The position numbers and the translations under genes were made by a program. Positions 1 to 7,893 of a stretch of DNA of 56,145 nt are shown here, piece after piece. How positions within the stretch are numbered: the stretch's first letter is position 1; every line of letters starts with the position of its first letter. The notes below the pieces were generated by a model, which worked only from the letters and a program-made list of their open reading frames with translations, ran no database searches and was not told the origin of the DNA. The stretch is taken from assembly GCA_012841625.1 (NCBI GenBank), contig DUUI01000055.1, positions 1 through 56,145 on the forward strand, written 5' to 3'. This stretch comes from Erysipelothrix sp. (GTDB lineage Bacteria; Bacillota_I; Bacilli_A; Erysipelotrichales; Erysipelotrichaceae).

Positions 1-29
1 ATCGATATTTCGCTTGATCAACTTTCAAA

Positions 30-58
30 ATTCTACAATATTTAAAATTTTACAGAAA
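30..58 (-). promoter_or_regulatory. Possible promoter for a gene to the left of the window
   Basis: On the minus strand TAGAAT (30-35) lies 17 bp downstream of a poor -35 (TTTCTG, 53-58). It would read leftwards out of the window. The -35 is weak, so it may need the activator-like repeat found just upstream (62-81). Confidence 0.3.
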
Positions 59-61
59 TAA

Positions 62-81
62 TTGACATCATTTTGACATCA
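62..81. repeat. Direct repeat TTGACATCA x2, 11-bp period
   Basis: TTGACATCA occurs at 62-70 and again at 73-81, a centre-to-centre distance of 11 bp, about one helical turn. Such spacing is typical of response-regulator dimers. It sits just upstream of the weak leftward promoter at 30-58. The rest of 1-120 holds no gene that can be supported. Confidence 0.4.
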
Positions 82-120
82 CTAACCCCTATTTTCTCAC
101 CATTCTCACTAACAACAACC

Positions 121-146
121 AAAAAGTCCACTAAACAGTGGACTTT
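121..146 (-). terminator. Rho-independent terminator of guaBA
   Basis: A 10-bp perfect stem (AAAGTCCACT at 123-132, AGTGGACTTT at 137-146) with a 4-nt loop, followed on the minus strand by a T run. It lies 26 bp past the guaA stop. Confidence 0.85.
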
Positions 147-171
147 CAAGATTCGTAAAATTATTATGCTA

Positions 172-1704
172 CTACTCCCACTCAATCGTCCCGGGAGGCT
201 TAGAAGTAATATCATACAACACTCTATTAACACCAGAGACTTCATTAATGATACGAGATGAGACTTTATCTAAGACATCATAAGGCACATGAGCAAACTG
301 TGCTGTCATACCATCAGTCGAAGTAACCGCTCTTATAACAAGCGCATTCTCATACGTTCTTTGATTATTCTTAACCCCAACAGTTTTAATCGGCGTTAAG
401 ACCGTGAAATATTGCCATATATCCTTATCAAGATTCGCCAAAGCAACTTCTTCTCTTAAGATAAAATCTGACTCCTGAACAACTCTAACCTTATCAAACG
501 TCACATCACCAATAATGCGAATCCCAATACCAGGACCAGGAAAAGGTTGACGATCAACCAGTTTATCCGGCAAACCAAGTTCTCGACCCAATTCTCTCAC
601 CTCATCCTTAAACAAAGTATTCAGAGGTTCAATTAGTTCAAACTCCATGTCCTCAGGCAAGCCACCCACATTGTGATGTGACTTAATCACCTTAGACGCA
701 TCTGTCCCAGACTCAATCACATCCGTATACAATGTCCCCTGTGCTAAGAACTTCGCACTCTCAATCTTAGCTGCTTCATCATTAAACACCTCAATAAACT
801 CATAACCAATAATTTTACGCTTTCTTTCAGGATCATCAACAAATTGTAGTTTATTCAAGAATCTATCCTGTGCATCAACAACAATCAAATTCAAATCAAA
901 ATGTCCCCCAAAAGAGTCCACAACATCAGATACTTCATTCTTTCTCAGTAACCCATGATCAACAAAGATACAATAGAGCTGATTACCAATAGCCTTAGAC
1001 AACAAAGCCGCAACAACACTACTATCAACTCCACCTGACAAACCTAAGATAACATTATTATCTTTCACCCTATCCCTAATTTGTCGAACTTGATAAGTAA
1101 TAAAATTAGCCATCGAATAATTCTTCTTAGCCTTAACAATATTCTCAATAAAATTATTAATAATAGTCATTCCATTAACTGACTCATCATGCTCTGGATG
1201 AAACTGAACACCATAAAGTTCCTTATCCTTATGCTTCATAGCAGCAACACTAGTAAGTATAGATTCACCAAGTTTCTCAAAATCTTGAGGTAACCTACTC
1301 ACTCGATCATAATGACTCATCCTTAATATCTGACTAGCACCTAATCCCTTAGTAAGAGATGACCCAAGACTAAAAGTAACCTCTTTGGCACCAAACTCAC
1401 CAGACTCAGTTTTTTCAACCTCACCACCAAGAACCTTAGCCATCAATTGCATCCCATAACAAACACCCAAAACAGGAATACCAAGCTCAAACAATTCTTT
1501 ATCAGCCAAAGGCGCACCCTCATCATTCACATAATGTGGTGAACCACTCAAAATAATCCCCTTTATAGACGAATCTTCCTTAATCTTATTTATCGGAGTT
1601 GTATAAGACCATAATTCACTATACACACCAAGTTCTCTAACACGACGAACCAATAACTGATTATACTTTGAACCATAATCAAGAACAATAATTTTATCAA
1701 ACAC
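172..1704 (-). CDS. guaA: GMP synthase (glutamine-hydrolysing)
   Basis: Converts XMP to GMP with ATP and glutamine in the cytoplasm; last step of de novo GMP synthesis. It has 510 residues, the usual length. An N-terminal class I glutamine amidotransferase shows the nucleophile Cys82 in GVCYGMQ and the His169/Glu171 pair in QFHPEHDE. The ATP-pyrophosphatase domain carries the PP-loop SGGVDSS at 223-229. The C-terminus ends in the family signature PPGTIEWE. It overlaps the guaB stop by 8 bp (1697-1704), so translation of the two is probably coupled. A strong hairpin terminator follows. Confidence 0.97.
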   Translation of the reverse strand: MFDKIIVLDYGSKYNQLLVRRVRELGVYSELWSYTTPINKIKEDSSIKGIILSGSPHYVNDEGAPLADKELFELGIPVLGVCYGMQLMAKVLGGEVEKTESGEFGAKEVTFSLGSSLTKGLGASQILRMSHYDRVSRLPQDFEKLGESILTSVAAMKHKDKELYGVQFHPEHDESVNGMTIINNFIENIVKAKKNYSMANFITYQVRQIRDRVKDNNVILGLSGGVDSSVVAALLSKAIGNQLYCIFVDHGLLRKNEVSDVVDSFGGHFDLNLIVVDAQDRFLNKLQFVDDPERKRKIIGYEFIEVFNDEAAKIESAKFLAQGTLYTDVIESGTDASKVIKSHHNVGGLPEDMEFELIEPLNTLFKDEVRELGRELGLPDKLVDRQPFPGPGIGIRIIGDVTFDKVRVVQESDFILREEVALANLDKDIWQYFTVLTPIKTVGVKNNQRTYENALVIRAVTSTDGMTAQFAHVPYDVLDKVSSRIINEVSGVNRVLYDITSKPPGTIEWE

Positions 1705-2830
1705 GATAGTTAGGAGCCTCCTTCACAATTGTTACATCATGTGGATGACTCTCTCTTAAGCCATTCCCAGAAATAACAATAAACTTAGACTTAATCTTCA
1801 ATTCTTCAATATCCTTACAACCACAATAGCCCATACCAGAACGCAAGCCACCAATCATCTGATAGCATGTATCCTTAACAGGACCCTTATATGGAACAGT
1901 CGCCTCAATGCCCTCAGGAACAAGTTTATCAAGCTCAGCCACACCACCCTGAAAGTAGCGATCTGAAGATCCTCTCTGCATAGCCGAAAGAGACCCCATC
2001 CCCACATAAGATTTTACCTTTTTACCATACACTTCCATAATCTTACCAGGTGTTTCCTCTGTTCCCGCAAATAATCCGCCAAGCATGACACAATCTGCAC
2101 CTGCCGCCAATGCTTTAACAATATCACCCGACTGTTTAATACCACCATCAGCAACAATACCAACCTTATACTGCTTAGCAATTTGATAGACATCACTAAT
2201 AGCCGTTAACTGAGGGACACCCACACCAGAAACAACACGAGTTGTACAAATAGAACCAGGACCAACACCAACCTTGACACACGTTGCCCCTGCATAAATT
2301 AAATCAGTCGCAGCACTGGCCGATATAATATTACCCGCCATTATATCGATCTCTTTAAATTCACTACGAATGCTCCTAACTGTATCTAATATACCCTTAG
2401 AATGACCATGAGCTGAATCAACAACGATAATATCAACCTCAGCCTCAACAAGAGCACTCACGCGCTTTAAAGTCTCAGGCCCAACACCAACAGCAGCCCC
2501 ACAAATTAAACGATGCAATCCATCTACAGCAGCCTTATCAGAACTAGGCTCAGTCTCTTTAACAGCCCGAACCATCCTCGCCTGATCCTCAATTGGCATA
2601 TTCTTATGAATAACACCAAGACCCCCCTCATTAGCCATCGCAATCGCCATTTTATCCTCAGTCACCGTATCCATCGCTGCAGACAACAAAGGGATATTCA
2701 GTTTTATTTTTTGAGTCAATTGAGTATGAACCTCAACATTATTAGGAACTACCTCCGAGTAGTCAGGCACCAGCAATACATCATCAAAGGTATACCCTTC
2801 TTTTAATATTTTTCCATTTAAAGTATCCAT
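1697..2830 (-). CDS. guaB: IMP dehydrogenase lacking CBS domains
   Basis: Oxidises IMP to XMP with NAD+, feeding GuaA directly downstream. The catalytic Cys195 lies in GPGSICTTR, and the N-terminal TFDDVLLVP and the flap region MQRGSSDRY are typical. The protein has only 377 residues against about 485 for the family. The missing part is the CBS (Bateman) pair, replaced by a short linker near residues 92-101. The reading frame is intact, so this looks like a natural CBS-less form, as known in Borrelia and some Gram-positives, rather than a truncation. An AAGGG Shine-Dalgarno precedes the ATG, and TAGAAT/TATGAT boxes lie about 25-35 bp upstream. Confidence 0.95.
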   Translation of the reverse strand: MDTLNGKILKEGYTFDDVLLVPDYSEVVPNNVEVHTQLTQKIKLNIPLLSAAMDTVTEDKMAIAMANEGGLGVIHKNMPIEDQARMVRAVKETEPSSDKAAVDGLHRLICGAAVGVGPETLKRVSALVEAEVDIIVVDSAHGHSKGILDTVRSIRSEFKEIDIMAGNIISASAATDLIYAGATCVKVGVGPGSICTTRVVSGVGVPQLTAISDVYQIAKQYKVGIVADGGIKQSGDIVKALAAGADCVMLGGLFAGTEETPGKIMEVYGKKVKSYVGMGSLSAMQRGSSDRYFQGGVAELDKLVPEGIEATVPYKGPVKDTCYQMIGGLRSGMGYCGCKDIEELKIKSKFIVISGNGLRESHPHDVTIVKEAPNYRV

Positions 2831-2892
2831 GTCATTTCCCTTCTTTTGTAGTATTCTATCATAATTTTGAAATAAAATTGAAAGTTCTTGTA

Positions 2893-2916
2893 AGAAAAAA
2901 AGAAGCTCTCGCTTCT
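2893..2916 (-). terminator. Terminator of the pyrophosphatase gene
   Basis: AGAAGC (2901-2906), loop TCTC, GCTTCT (2911-2916), then a T run on the minus strand. It overlaps the stop codon of the preceding gene. Confidence 0.7.
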
Positions 2917-3304
2917 AATCATCCATCGCCCATTGAGGAGTCTCATCCCCACGACGAATTAAGACTGTTTTTTGGAAAGCCGTTTGGTTTAAAAACTCCA
3001 AGACTTTCATCTGTTCTTCTTCTGTGCACCCCATTAAAATTTTTACATCCATATCTTTCTGTAAAATATCAACACACAAAATAATTTGATCACTCCTACG
3101 ATTACTCGCACTCCCCCTGAATGCTTTCGCAACTACTACCCCATCTTTATCTGGATCTACTAGGTATCCATATTCAACAGGATAAACTAAGTTAGGGTAT
3201 TTAGGATGTTCATCACCCTCACCTCTAACTTTATTGTAATCTAATGTAAATAATAGTGTATCAAGCTTTTGCCAAAAAAAGGCGTTATTCAGTAATTGTT
3301 CCAT
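2915..3304 (-). CDS. Inorganic pyrophosphatase family protein, short form
   Basis: A 129-residue protein resembling soluble inorganic pyrophosphatases: the stretch HPKYPNLVYPVEYGYLVDP and the acidic D-x-D-K-D-G element match the family I core, which hydrolyses PPi to phosphate. It is shorter than the usual 170+ residues, as in a small form found in Bacillota. The frame is open further upstream to 3370, but I start at 3304. There GAGG sits 6 nt before the ATG, and a clear promoter (3324-3352) lies inside the longer frame, so the extra N-terminus would not be transcribed. Family assignment is good; activity is not shown. Confidence 0.8.
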   Translation of the reverse strand: MEQLLNNAFFWQKLDTLLFTLDYNKVRGEGDEHPKYPNLVYPVEYGYLVDPDKDGVVVAKAFRGSASNRRSDQIILCVDILQKDMDVKILMGCTEEEQMKVLEFLNQTAFQKTVLIRRGDETPQWAMDD

Positions 3305-3323
3305 ATCCATCCTCACGTGATAC

Positions 3324-3352
3324 ATTATACATTGAAAAATCTTTTCTGTAAA
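3324..3352 (-). promoter_or_regulatory. Sigma-A type promoter for the pyrophosphatase gene
   Basis: TTTACA (3347-3352), 17-bp spacer, TATAAT (3324-3329). Predicted start near 3317, giving a leader of about 13 nt that contains the GAGG ribosome site. Confidence 0.8.
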
Positions 3353-3379
3353 TAAATACTTCTCTTTCAATCTTTAACA

Positions 3380-3408
3380 TTGTGATTCATCAATAACTCA
3401 TTTATAAT
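3380..3408 (+). promoter_or_regulatory. Promoter giving a leaderless sortase mRNA
   Basis: TTGTGA (3380-3385), 17 bp, TATAAT (3403-3408). The ATG starts 6 nt after the -10 box, so the predicted transcription start is the A of the start codon and there is no Shine-Dalgarno. Confidence 0.75.
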
Positions 3409-3414
3409 TACACC

Positions 3415-4101
3415 ATGAAAAGAAAAACAAGAATCACAATCGGAATCATCTTAATCGTAATAGGATTAGTCCTATTAGTCATCCCACAAATCTCAGTCCA
3501 CCTCATTCGAGAAGAACAAAACAAAGCCGTCGCAGTCTTCCAAGAAATTAGACAAGAAGAGCTCCTCGAAAATGCTCAACGCGAAGAAGTGTCCTTTGAT
3601 TTTGACGCAATCACAAGCATTACCGTCAACCAAGCCCTACAAAACACAATCTGGGGCAACGAAGATGTCATCAATACTTACCGCCAAGACATTGTCGGAC
3701 AACTAATTATTGAAAGCCTAGACATTAACTTAGTCATATTCAACGGAATAAACGACGCCAAACTCTATGTCGGCGTCACAACCATGAAACCAGGCCAAGT
3801 CATAGGCGAAAGAAATTATTCAATAGCCGGACATTGGTCCTATAATGATGGAGTCCTACTCTCTCGTTTACCAGACATTGAAGAAGGAGCCATCATAAAA
3901 CTTGTCGACCAAGAAAACACCTATGAGTATAAGGTCTACGAAACGGCCCTCGTTTTAGCCTCAGATGTACACCTCATTGAAGATTACATGGCAGACAATC
4001 ACGGCTCACCCATTGTCTCACTCATGAGTTGTTGGACCTCCATGCACGAAACTCACCGTTGGTTCGCCTTTGGTGAATTAATCAATACAATCCCAAATTA
4101 A
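3415..4101 (+). CDS. srtA: Class A-like sortase
   Basis: Membrane transpeptidase that cleaves LPxTG proteins and joins them to the cell wall. It has 228 residues with one N-terminal membrane segment (about 6-27) and the catalytic domain outside. His140 (AGHWSYN), Cys206 (SLMSCW) and Arg215 (HRWF) form the expected triad. The usual TLxTC motif reads SLMSC here, a small departure. The only LPxTG protein in the window is the truncated gene at 49278. Transcribed alone, apparently from a leaderless mRNA, and closed by a terminator at 4104-4135. Confidence 0.9.
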   Translation: MKRKTRITIGIILIVIGLVLLVIPQISVHLIREEQNKAVAVFQEIRQEELLENAQREEVSFDFDAITSITVNQALQNTIWGNEDVINTYRQDIVGQLIIESLDINLVIFNGINDAKLYVGVTTMKPGQVIGERNYSIAGHWSYNDGVLLSRLPDIEEGAIIKLVDQENTYEYKVYETALVLASDVHLIEDYMADNHGSPIVSLMSCWTSMHETHRWFAFGELINTIPN

Positions 4102-4103
4102 AA

Positions 4104-4135
4104 GGAATGTTCAAATTGAACATTCCCTTTTTTTT
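4104..4135. terminator. Bidirectional terminator
   Basis: GGAATGTTCAA (4104-4114) pairs with TTGAACATTCC (4116-4126). A T run follows on the plus strand and a shorter T run on the minus strand, so it serves both the sortase gene and the convergent cysK gene. Confidence 0.85.
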
Positions 4136-4143
4136 ATAAATTT

Positions 4144-5073
4144 TTAATCAAATAATGGTGTAGACAAGTAACGATCGCCACTATCCGGAAGAACAACAAC
4201 AATGTTTTTATCCTTTAGTTCTTCTCTAGACGCCAACTCAATCCCAGCCGCTAAAGCCGCTCCACTCGAGATACCAACCAGTAATCCTTCAGTTCTCGCA
4301 AGTTCTCTCGCAGATTCAATCGCTTGTTCAGTCGAAATCTGAATAATTTCATCATATGCTTCAGTATCTAGAATACTAGGCACAAACCCAGCACCAATCC
4401 CCTGAATGCCATGCTTACCAGGCTCATTCCCAGATAAAACCGCAGAAGTAGTCGGCTCAACAGCTACAAACTTAGTATTAGTCCCCTTTTCATTTAAGTA
4501 TTGAGCAATACCAGTAATCGTACCGCCCGTCCCAATACCACTCACAACAACATCAACCTGACCCTCTAAATCATTAAATATTTCAGGACCAGTCATTGAA
4601 TAGTGAGCCCTAACATTTGCCAAGTTATCAAATTGAGACGGAATAAACACAGTCTCATCCTCTTGTTGCATTTCTAAAGCCTTAGCCATTGCGCCCTTCA
4701 TCCCAAGAGCACCATCAGTCAGCACAAATTGCGCCCCATAACCACTCATGAATTTACGACGCTCAACAGTCATTGTATCAGGCATCACAAGAATAACCTC
4801 ATATCCTTTAGCAGCACCTATAGCCGCCAAACCAATCCCAGTATTCCCTGACGTAGCCTCAACAATCTTAAATCCTGGCTTTAATACACCAGCCTCTTCA
4901 GCCGCCTCAATCATGCTCTTAGCAATACGATCCTTAACTGAGCCAGCAGGATTAAACAATTCTACTTTCACAATTAAATTTGCGGTAAGACTATGCTTAT
5001 GCATTAATCTATTCAACTGAACTAAAGGGGTACTACCCACTAGTTCAACAACAGTCTGTTTTACATTTTTCAT
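4144..5073 (-). CDS. cysK: Cysteine synthase (O-acetylserine sulfhydrylase)
   Basis: PLP enzyme that makes cysteine from O-acetylserine and sulfide. It has 309 residues, the standard length. The PLP lysine is Lys47 in NPAGSVKDRI; the substrate loop TSGNTG is at 75-80, and the phosphate loop GTGGTITG is present. I start at 5073 because AAGGA lies 7 nt before that ATG; the in-frame ATG at 5091 lies just upstream of this ribosome site. No cysE or other sulfur gene is adjacent. A CBS/CysM-type activity cannot be excluded. Confidence 0.93.
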   Translation of the reverse strand: MKNVKQTVVELVGSTPLVQLNRLMHKHSLTANLIVKVELFNPAGSVKDRIAKSMIEAAEEAGVLKPGFKIVEATSGNTGIGLAAIGAAKGYEVILVMPDTMTVERRKFMSGYGAQFVLTDGALGMKGAMAKALEMQQEDETVFIPSQFDNLANVRAHYSMTGPEIFNDLEGQVDVVVSGIGTGGTITGIAQYLNEKGTNTKFVAVEPTTSAVLSGNEPGKHGIQGIGAGFVPSILDTEAYDEIIQISTEQAIESARELARTEGLLVGISSGAALAAGIELASREELKDKNIVVVLPDSGDRYLSTPLFD

Positions 5074-5149
5074 ATCTTTTCCTTCTTTCATACGATACGT
5101 ATTTTAACATATCAGTATAAAAAATATATGAATAATACTTCATTCAAAA

Positions 5150-5180
5150 GAAAAGAAGATGATTATTCATCATCCTCTTC
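5150..5180 (-). terminator. Possible terminator of the first CNNM gene
   Basis: The last codons of the gene form an imperfect GA-rich/TC-rich hairpin (with G-U pairs) followed by TTCTTTTC on the minus strand. Weak. Confidence 0.4.
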
Positions 5181-6485
5181 TTGTGGTAATCTCTCTAATT
5201 TGACACGACTTATCACTTTGTCATCAATAGCAATAATCGTATACTCATAATTATTGAACCTAATCACCCTATGTAAATCTGATTTCTGTGGAAGTCGACC
5301 TAATTGGCCAACAATAAATCCACTCAATGTATCAAAATCATCAAGCGGTAAATCATCAAAGATAGTATTCTCAACATTATCAAGTGAAACATCACCATTA
5401 ACTAAATATGTGAAATCCTCCAACTTAACAAACTCATCATGTTCATCATCATCATACTCATCAAAGATGTTCCCAACAATTTCCTCAATTAAGTCTTCAA
5501 TCGTTACTAAACCAGCAGTTCCACCATATTCATCAATGACAATCGCAATATGCATTTTATCACGCTGCATATCAAAGAATAATTCATCACACTCAATTGA
5601 ATCAGGCACAAAATACGGCTTTCTTAAAATCGCCAACAAATTCTCACGAGTTAAATCATTCTTATAGTCAAGTTTTAAAATGTCCTTCAAATGTAAGACA
5701 CCCGTGATGTTGTCAATTGAATCCTCATAAATAGGCAAACGAGTAAAACGCTCATTAAAAATAAGCTCCTTAACCTCTTCAATATCCGCCGTAATATCAA
5801 CCGCCACCATATCTGTACGATGGGTCATGACATCAGCAACCGGGGTATTATCAAATTCAAAGATATTCTCAATGAACCGCTTCTCAGTATCCATGATCGC
5901 ACCACGCTCTTGAGAAGCATCAATCATCATTCTAATTTCTTCCTCTGTCACTAAGTCATTTGTCTCATTAGGATCCATACCCAACAATCTAACAACAAAG
6001 TTAGTCGACACAGATAAGAACACAACAATTGGCTTGGTCATAATAGAAATAATGTTAACCAGTCCTACTAAAGCATAACTCACCTTCTCAGGATTGTTCA
6101 TTCCAACTCTCTTAGGCACTAATTCACCAAGCACCAATGTAAAATAAGACAAGATTAAAGTAACAATAACCATCGCTACTGGCTTAATCGTTGTCACACT
6201 AAGTGTCGGTATGATGGACGTCATCCAATCTGCGATGACATCAGAAAAAGCATCACTCGCAAAGGCACTCGATAAGAAACCGGCTAAAGTAATCGCAATC
6301 TGAATCGTAGATAAGAATCTGTTAGAATCTTCTAAGAGATTATATAAGGTCTGAGATTTTTTATCCCCCTCCTCAGCTTTAGCTTTTACTTTGTTGTCAT
6401 TAAGTGAAACAAACGCTATCTCACTCATCGCAAAAATCCCATTAATCAATGTTAGAATTAAGATGATGATAATTTGTCCTAACAT
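5163..6485 (-). CDS. CNNM/CBS membrane protein (HlyC/CorC family)
   Basis: A 440-residue member of the CNNM/CorC family, linked in other bacteria to Mg2+ (or Co2+) efflux. Order of parts: CNNM transmembrane domain about 1-180 (hydrophobic start, PKRVGMNNPEKV element), two CBS repeats about 205-325 (VADVMTHRTDM..., DEYGGTAGLVTIEDLIEEI), and a C-terminal CorC_HlyC domain about 345-425. The ATG overlaps the stop codon of a 20-codon leader ORF (ATGTTAG at 6485-6479). Its own GAGG lies 9 nt upstream. A paralogue is divergently transcribed from the same intergenic region. Confidence 0.92.
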   Translation of the reverse strand: MLGQIIIILILTLINGIFAMSEIAFVSLNDNKVKAKAEEGDKKSQTLYNLLEDSNRFLSTIQIAITLAGFLSSAFASDAFSDVIADWMTSIIPTLSVTTIKPVAMVIVTLILSYFTLVLGELVPKRVGMNNPEKVSYALVGLVNIISIMTKPIVVFLSVSTNFVVRLLGMDPNETNDLVTEEEIRMMIDASQERGAIMDTEKRFIENIFEFDNTPVADVMTHRTDMVAVDITADIEEVKELIFNERFTRLPIYEDSIDNITGVLHLKDILKLDYKNDLTRENLLAILRKPYFVPDSIECDELFFDMQRDKMHIAIVIDEYGGTAGLVTIEDLIEEIVGNIFDEYDDDEHDEFVKLEDFTYLVNGDVSLDNVENTIFDDLPLDDFDTLSGFIVGQLGRLPQKSDLHRVIRFNNYEYTIIAIDDKVISRVKLERLPQEEDDE

Positions 6486-6541
6486 AAATCATCACCTCTT
6501 CTATTACACAATCGACTCAAGGGGTCACTAGTTTCAGTCAT
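6479..6541 (-). CDS. 20-codon leader ORF upstream of the CNNM gene
   Basis: ATG at 6541 has a good ribosome site, AAAGGA, 7 nt upstream. The peptide begins MTETSDPLSRL, continues CNRRGDDLC, and its TAG overlaps the CNNM ATG. An extended -10 promoter (6571-6579) would place the mRNA start near 6564, so the leader is the first thing translated. The acidic/proline beginning followed by arginines is reminiscent of MgtL (MEPDPTPLPRRR...), where low Mg2+ destabilises the ribosome. That role is inferred, not shown. It could also be simply a coupling ORF. Confidence 0.6.
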   Translation of the reverse strand: MTETSDPLSRLCNRRGDDLC

Positions 6542-6570
6542 AAGTCATTCCTTTCAAAAAATATAAGAGT

Positions 6571-6579
6571 ATTGTATCA
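6571..6579 (-). promoter_or_regulatory. Extended -10 promoter for leader ORF and CNNM gene
   Basis: TGATACAAT on the minus strand fits TGnTATAAT with one change. No good -35 is visible. Predicted start near 6564. Confidence 0.5.
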
Positions 6580-6621
6580 CAAATGTCAGTCATTTAAAAC
6601 TATACGCTTCACCCTTAAACA

Positions 6622-6630
6622 TGGTAGAAT
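6622..6630 (+). promoter_or_regulatory. Extended -10 promoter for the second CNNM gene
   Basis: TGGTAGAAT fits an extended -10 box. It drives the CNNM-S9 peptidase pair and is divergent to the promoter at 6571-6579. Confidence 0.5.
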
Positions 6631-6651
6631 AATCTCAAATGGAGGAACTTC

Positions 6652-7893
6652 ATGGATCAGGATCAATTATATCTGACTATTTTATTAATATCATTAGTTA
6701 TTTTTCTAACTCTCATCTCAATCATACAAAATACATTTAATTTAATCTCTAGCATGCGCCTACAAAACCAATCCAGTGCAGGAGATAAAAAAGCTCAAAC
6801 TATTTTGAAGTTACTAGACAATCAAAATAGAATTTTTTTAACCATTAAAATCATAAAAACATTGTTAATTATTGGTGTCGTCATAGGACTTCACCAATTT
6901 AATAATATTTGGATAACAATCGGAATAAGCATATTAGTCGTCATGATTACTGAAGTCTTAGCCCTACCACTCTCACGCATTAATCCAGATAAAACAATAA
7001 CAACCTTAAGCTGGCCAATAAAATGGTTATTAATTTTATTCTCACCAGTTTATTTACTATTTGATTTACTCCTAAAACTACTCTCCATCTTCTTTAAACC
7101 TGAATTGGAAAATATTATCACAGAACAAGAATTACTCAACATTATTGATGAAGCTCAATCTGAAGGAGGTCTCCAAGAATCTGAAGGTGATTTAATTAGA
7201 CGCTCCATCGAATTTAACGACTTACTAGCAGAAGAAATCTTAACACCAAGAGTCGATTTAGTCGCACTAGACTTAAAATGGAACAAAGAAAGAATCATTA
7301 ACACTCTCGATGAAAATGAATTCTCGCGCTATCCGGTCTACAATGAAACAATCGATACGATAGTCGGTGTTGTTCACTCCAAAGATTTCAAAAAGCTGGA
7401 CGAACGCTTCGATTTAACAGACATCGTAAAACCAGTAATCTTTGTCCCAGAATCATATAAAATATCCAAATTATTAAAACAAATCCAACAAAGTAAATCA
7501 CACCTTGTGGTCGTCATCGATGAACATGGTGGAACAGCCGGAATTGTAACACTAGAAGATATTGTCGAAGAGCTCGTCGGAGAAATATGGGACGAACATG
7601 ATGAAGAAGAAAGAGAAATCACTCAAGTCAATGATCATCAATTTATTGTTTTAGCCTCGGTTGAGCTCTATAAATTTGAAGAAGCCATCGACATCGATTT
7701 ACAAAGTGATGACAGTGACGCCTCAACAGTCGGGGGTTGGATCATTGAATTAACCGGTAATATACCAACCATCTCTCAAGAATTTACCTATAACAATTTA
7801 CACATGACTATTTTAGATGCAGATGAAAAGAAAATTATTAAAGTATTAGTCGATATCTTAGAAGGAGCACAAAATGACCAAATCTCAAATTAA
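6652..7893 (+). CDS. Second CNNM/CBS membrane protein (HlyC/CorC family)
   Basis: A 413-residue paralogue of the protein encoded divergently at 5163-6485, with the same order: hydrophobic CNNM domain about 1-155, CBS pair about 175-300 (EEILTPRVDLVAL, DEHGGTAGIVTLEDIVEEL) and CorC_HlyC tail to about 400. The membrane domain is more diverged and lacks some conserved CNNM residues, so the two may have different tasks. GGAGG precedes the ATG by 6 nt. It overlaps the downstream peptidase gene by 20 bp, so the two form an operon. Confidence 0.88.
   Translation: MDQDQLYLTILLISLVIFLTLISIIQNTFNLISSMRLQNQSSAGDKKAQTILKLLDNQNRIFLTIKIIKTLLIIGVVIGLHQFNNIWITIGISILVVMITEVLALPLSRINPDKTITTLSWPIKWLLILFSPVYLLFDLLLKLLSIFFKPELENIITEQELLNIIDEAQSEGGLQESEGDLIRRSIEFNDLLAEEILTPRVDLVALDLKWNKERIINTLDENEFSRYPVYNETIDTIVGVVHSKDFKKLDERFDLTDIVKPVIFVPESYKISKLLKQIQQSKSHLVVVIDEHGGTAGIVTLEDIVEELVGEIWDEHDEEEREITQVNDHQFIVLASVELYKFEEAIDIDLQSDDSDASTVGGWIIELTGNIPTISQEFTYNNLHMTILDADEKKIIKVLVDILEGAQNDQISN

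Noticed and set aside
2513-2806. Long open frames antisense to guaB, and similar frames antisense to cysK, the CNNM genes and mgtA
   Set aside because: They lie fully opposite well-supported genes, lack ribosome sites and show no protein-like composition.
3305-3370. Longer N-terminus for the pyrophosphatase-like protein
   Set aside because: A consensus promoter lies inside this stretch, and the family similarity begins after 3304.
6639-6740. 33-codon ORF starting MEELHGSG that overlaps the start of the second CNNM gene in another frame
   Set aside because: Its ATG is 8 nt after the -10 box and has no ribosome site of its own; the GGAGG inside it serves the CNNM gene. Noted only because its start is also acidic.
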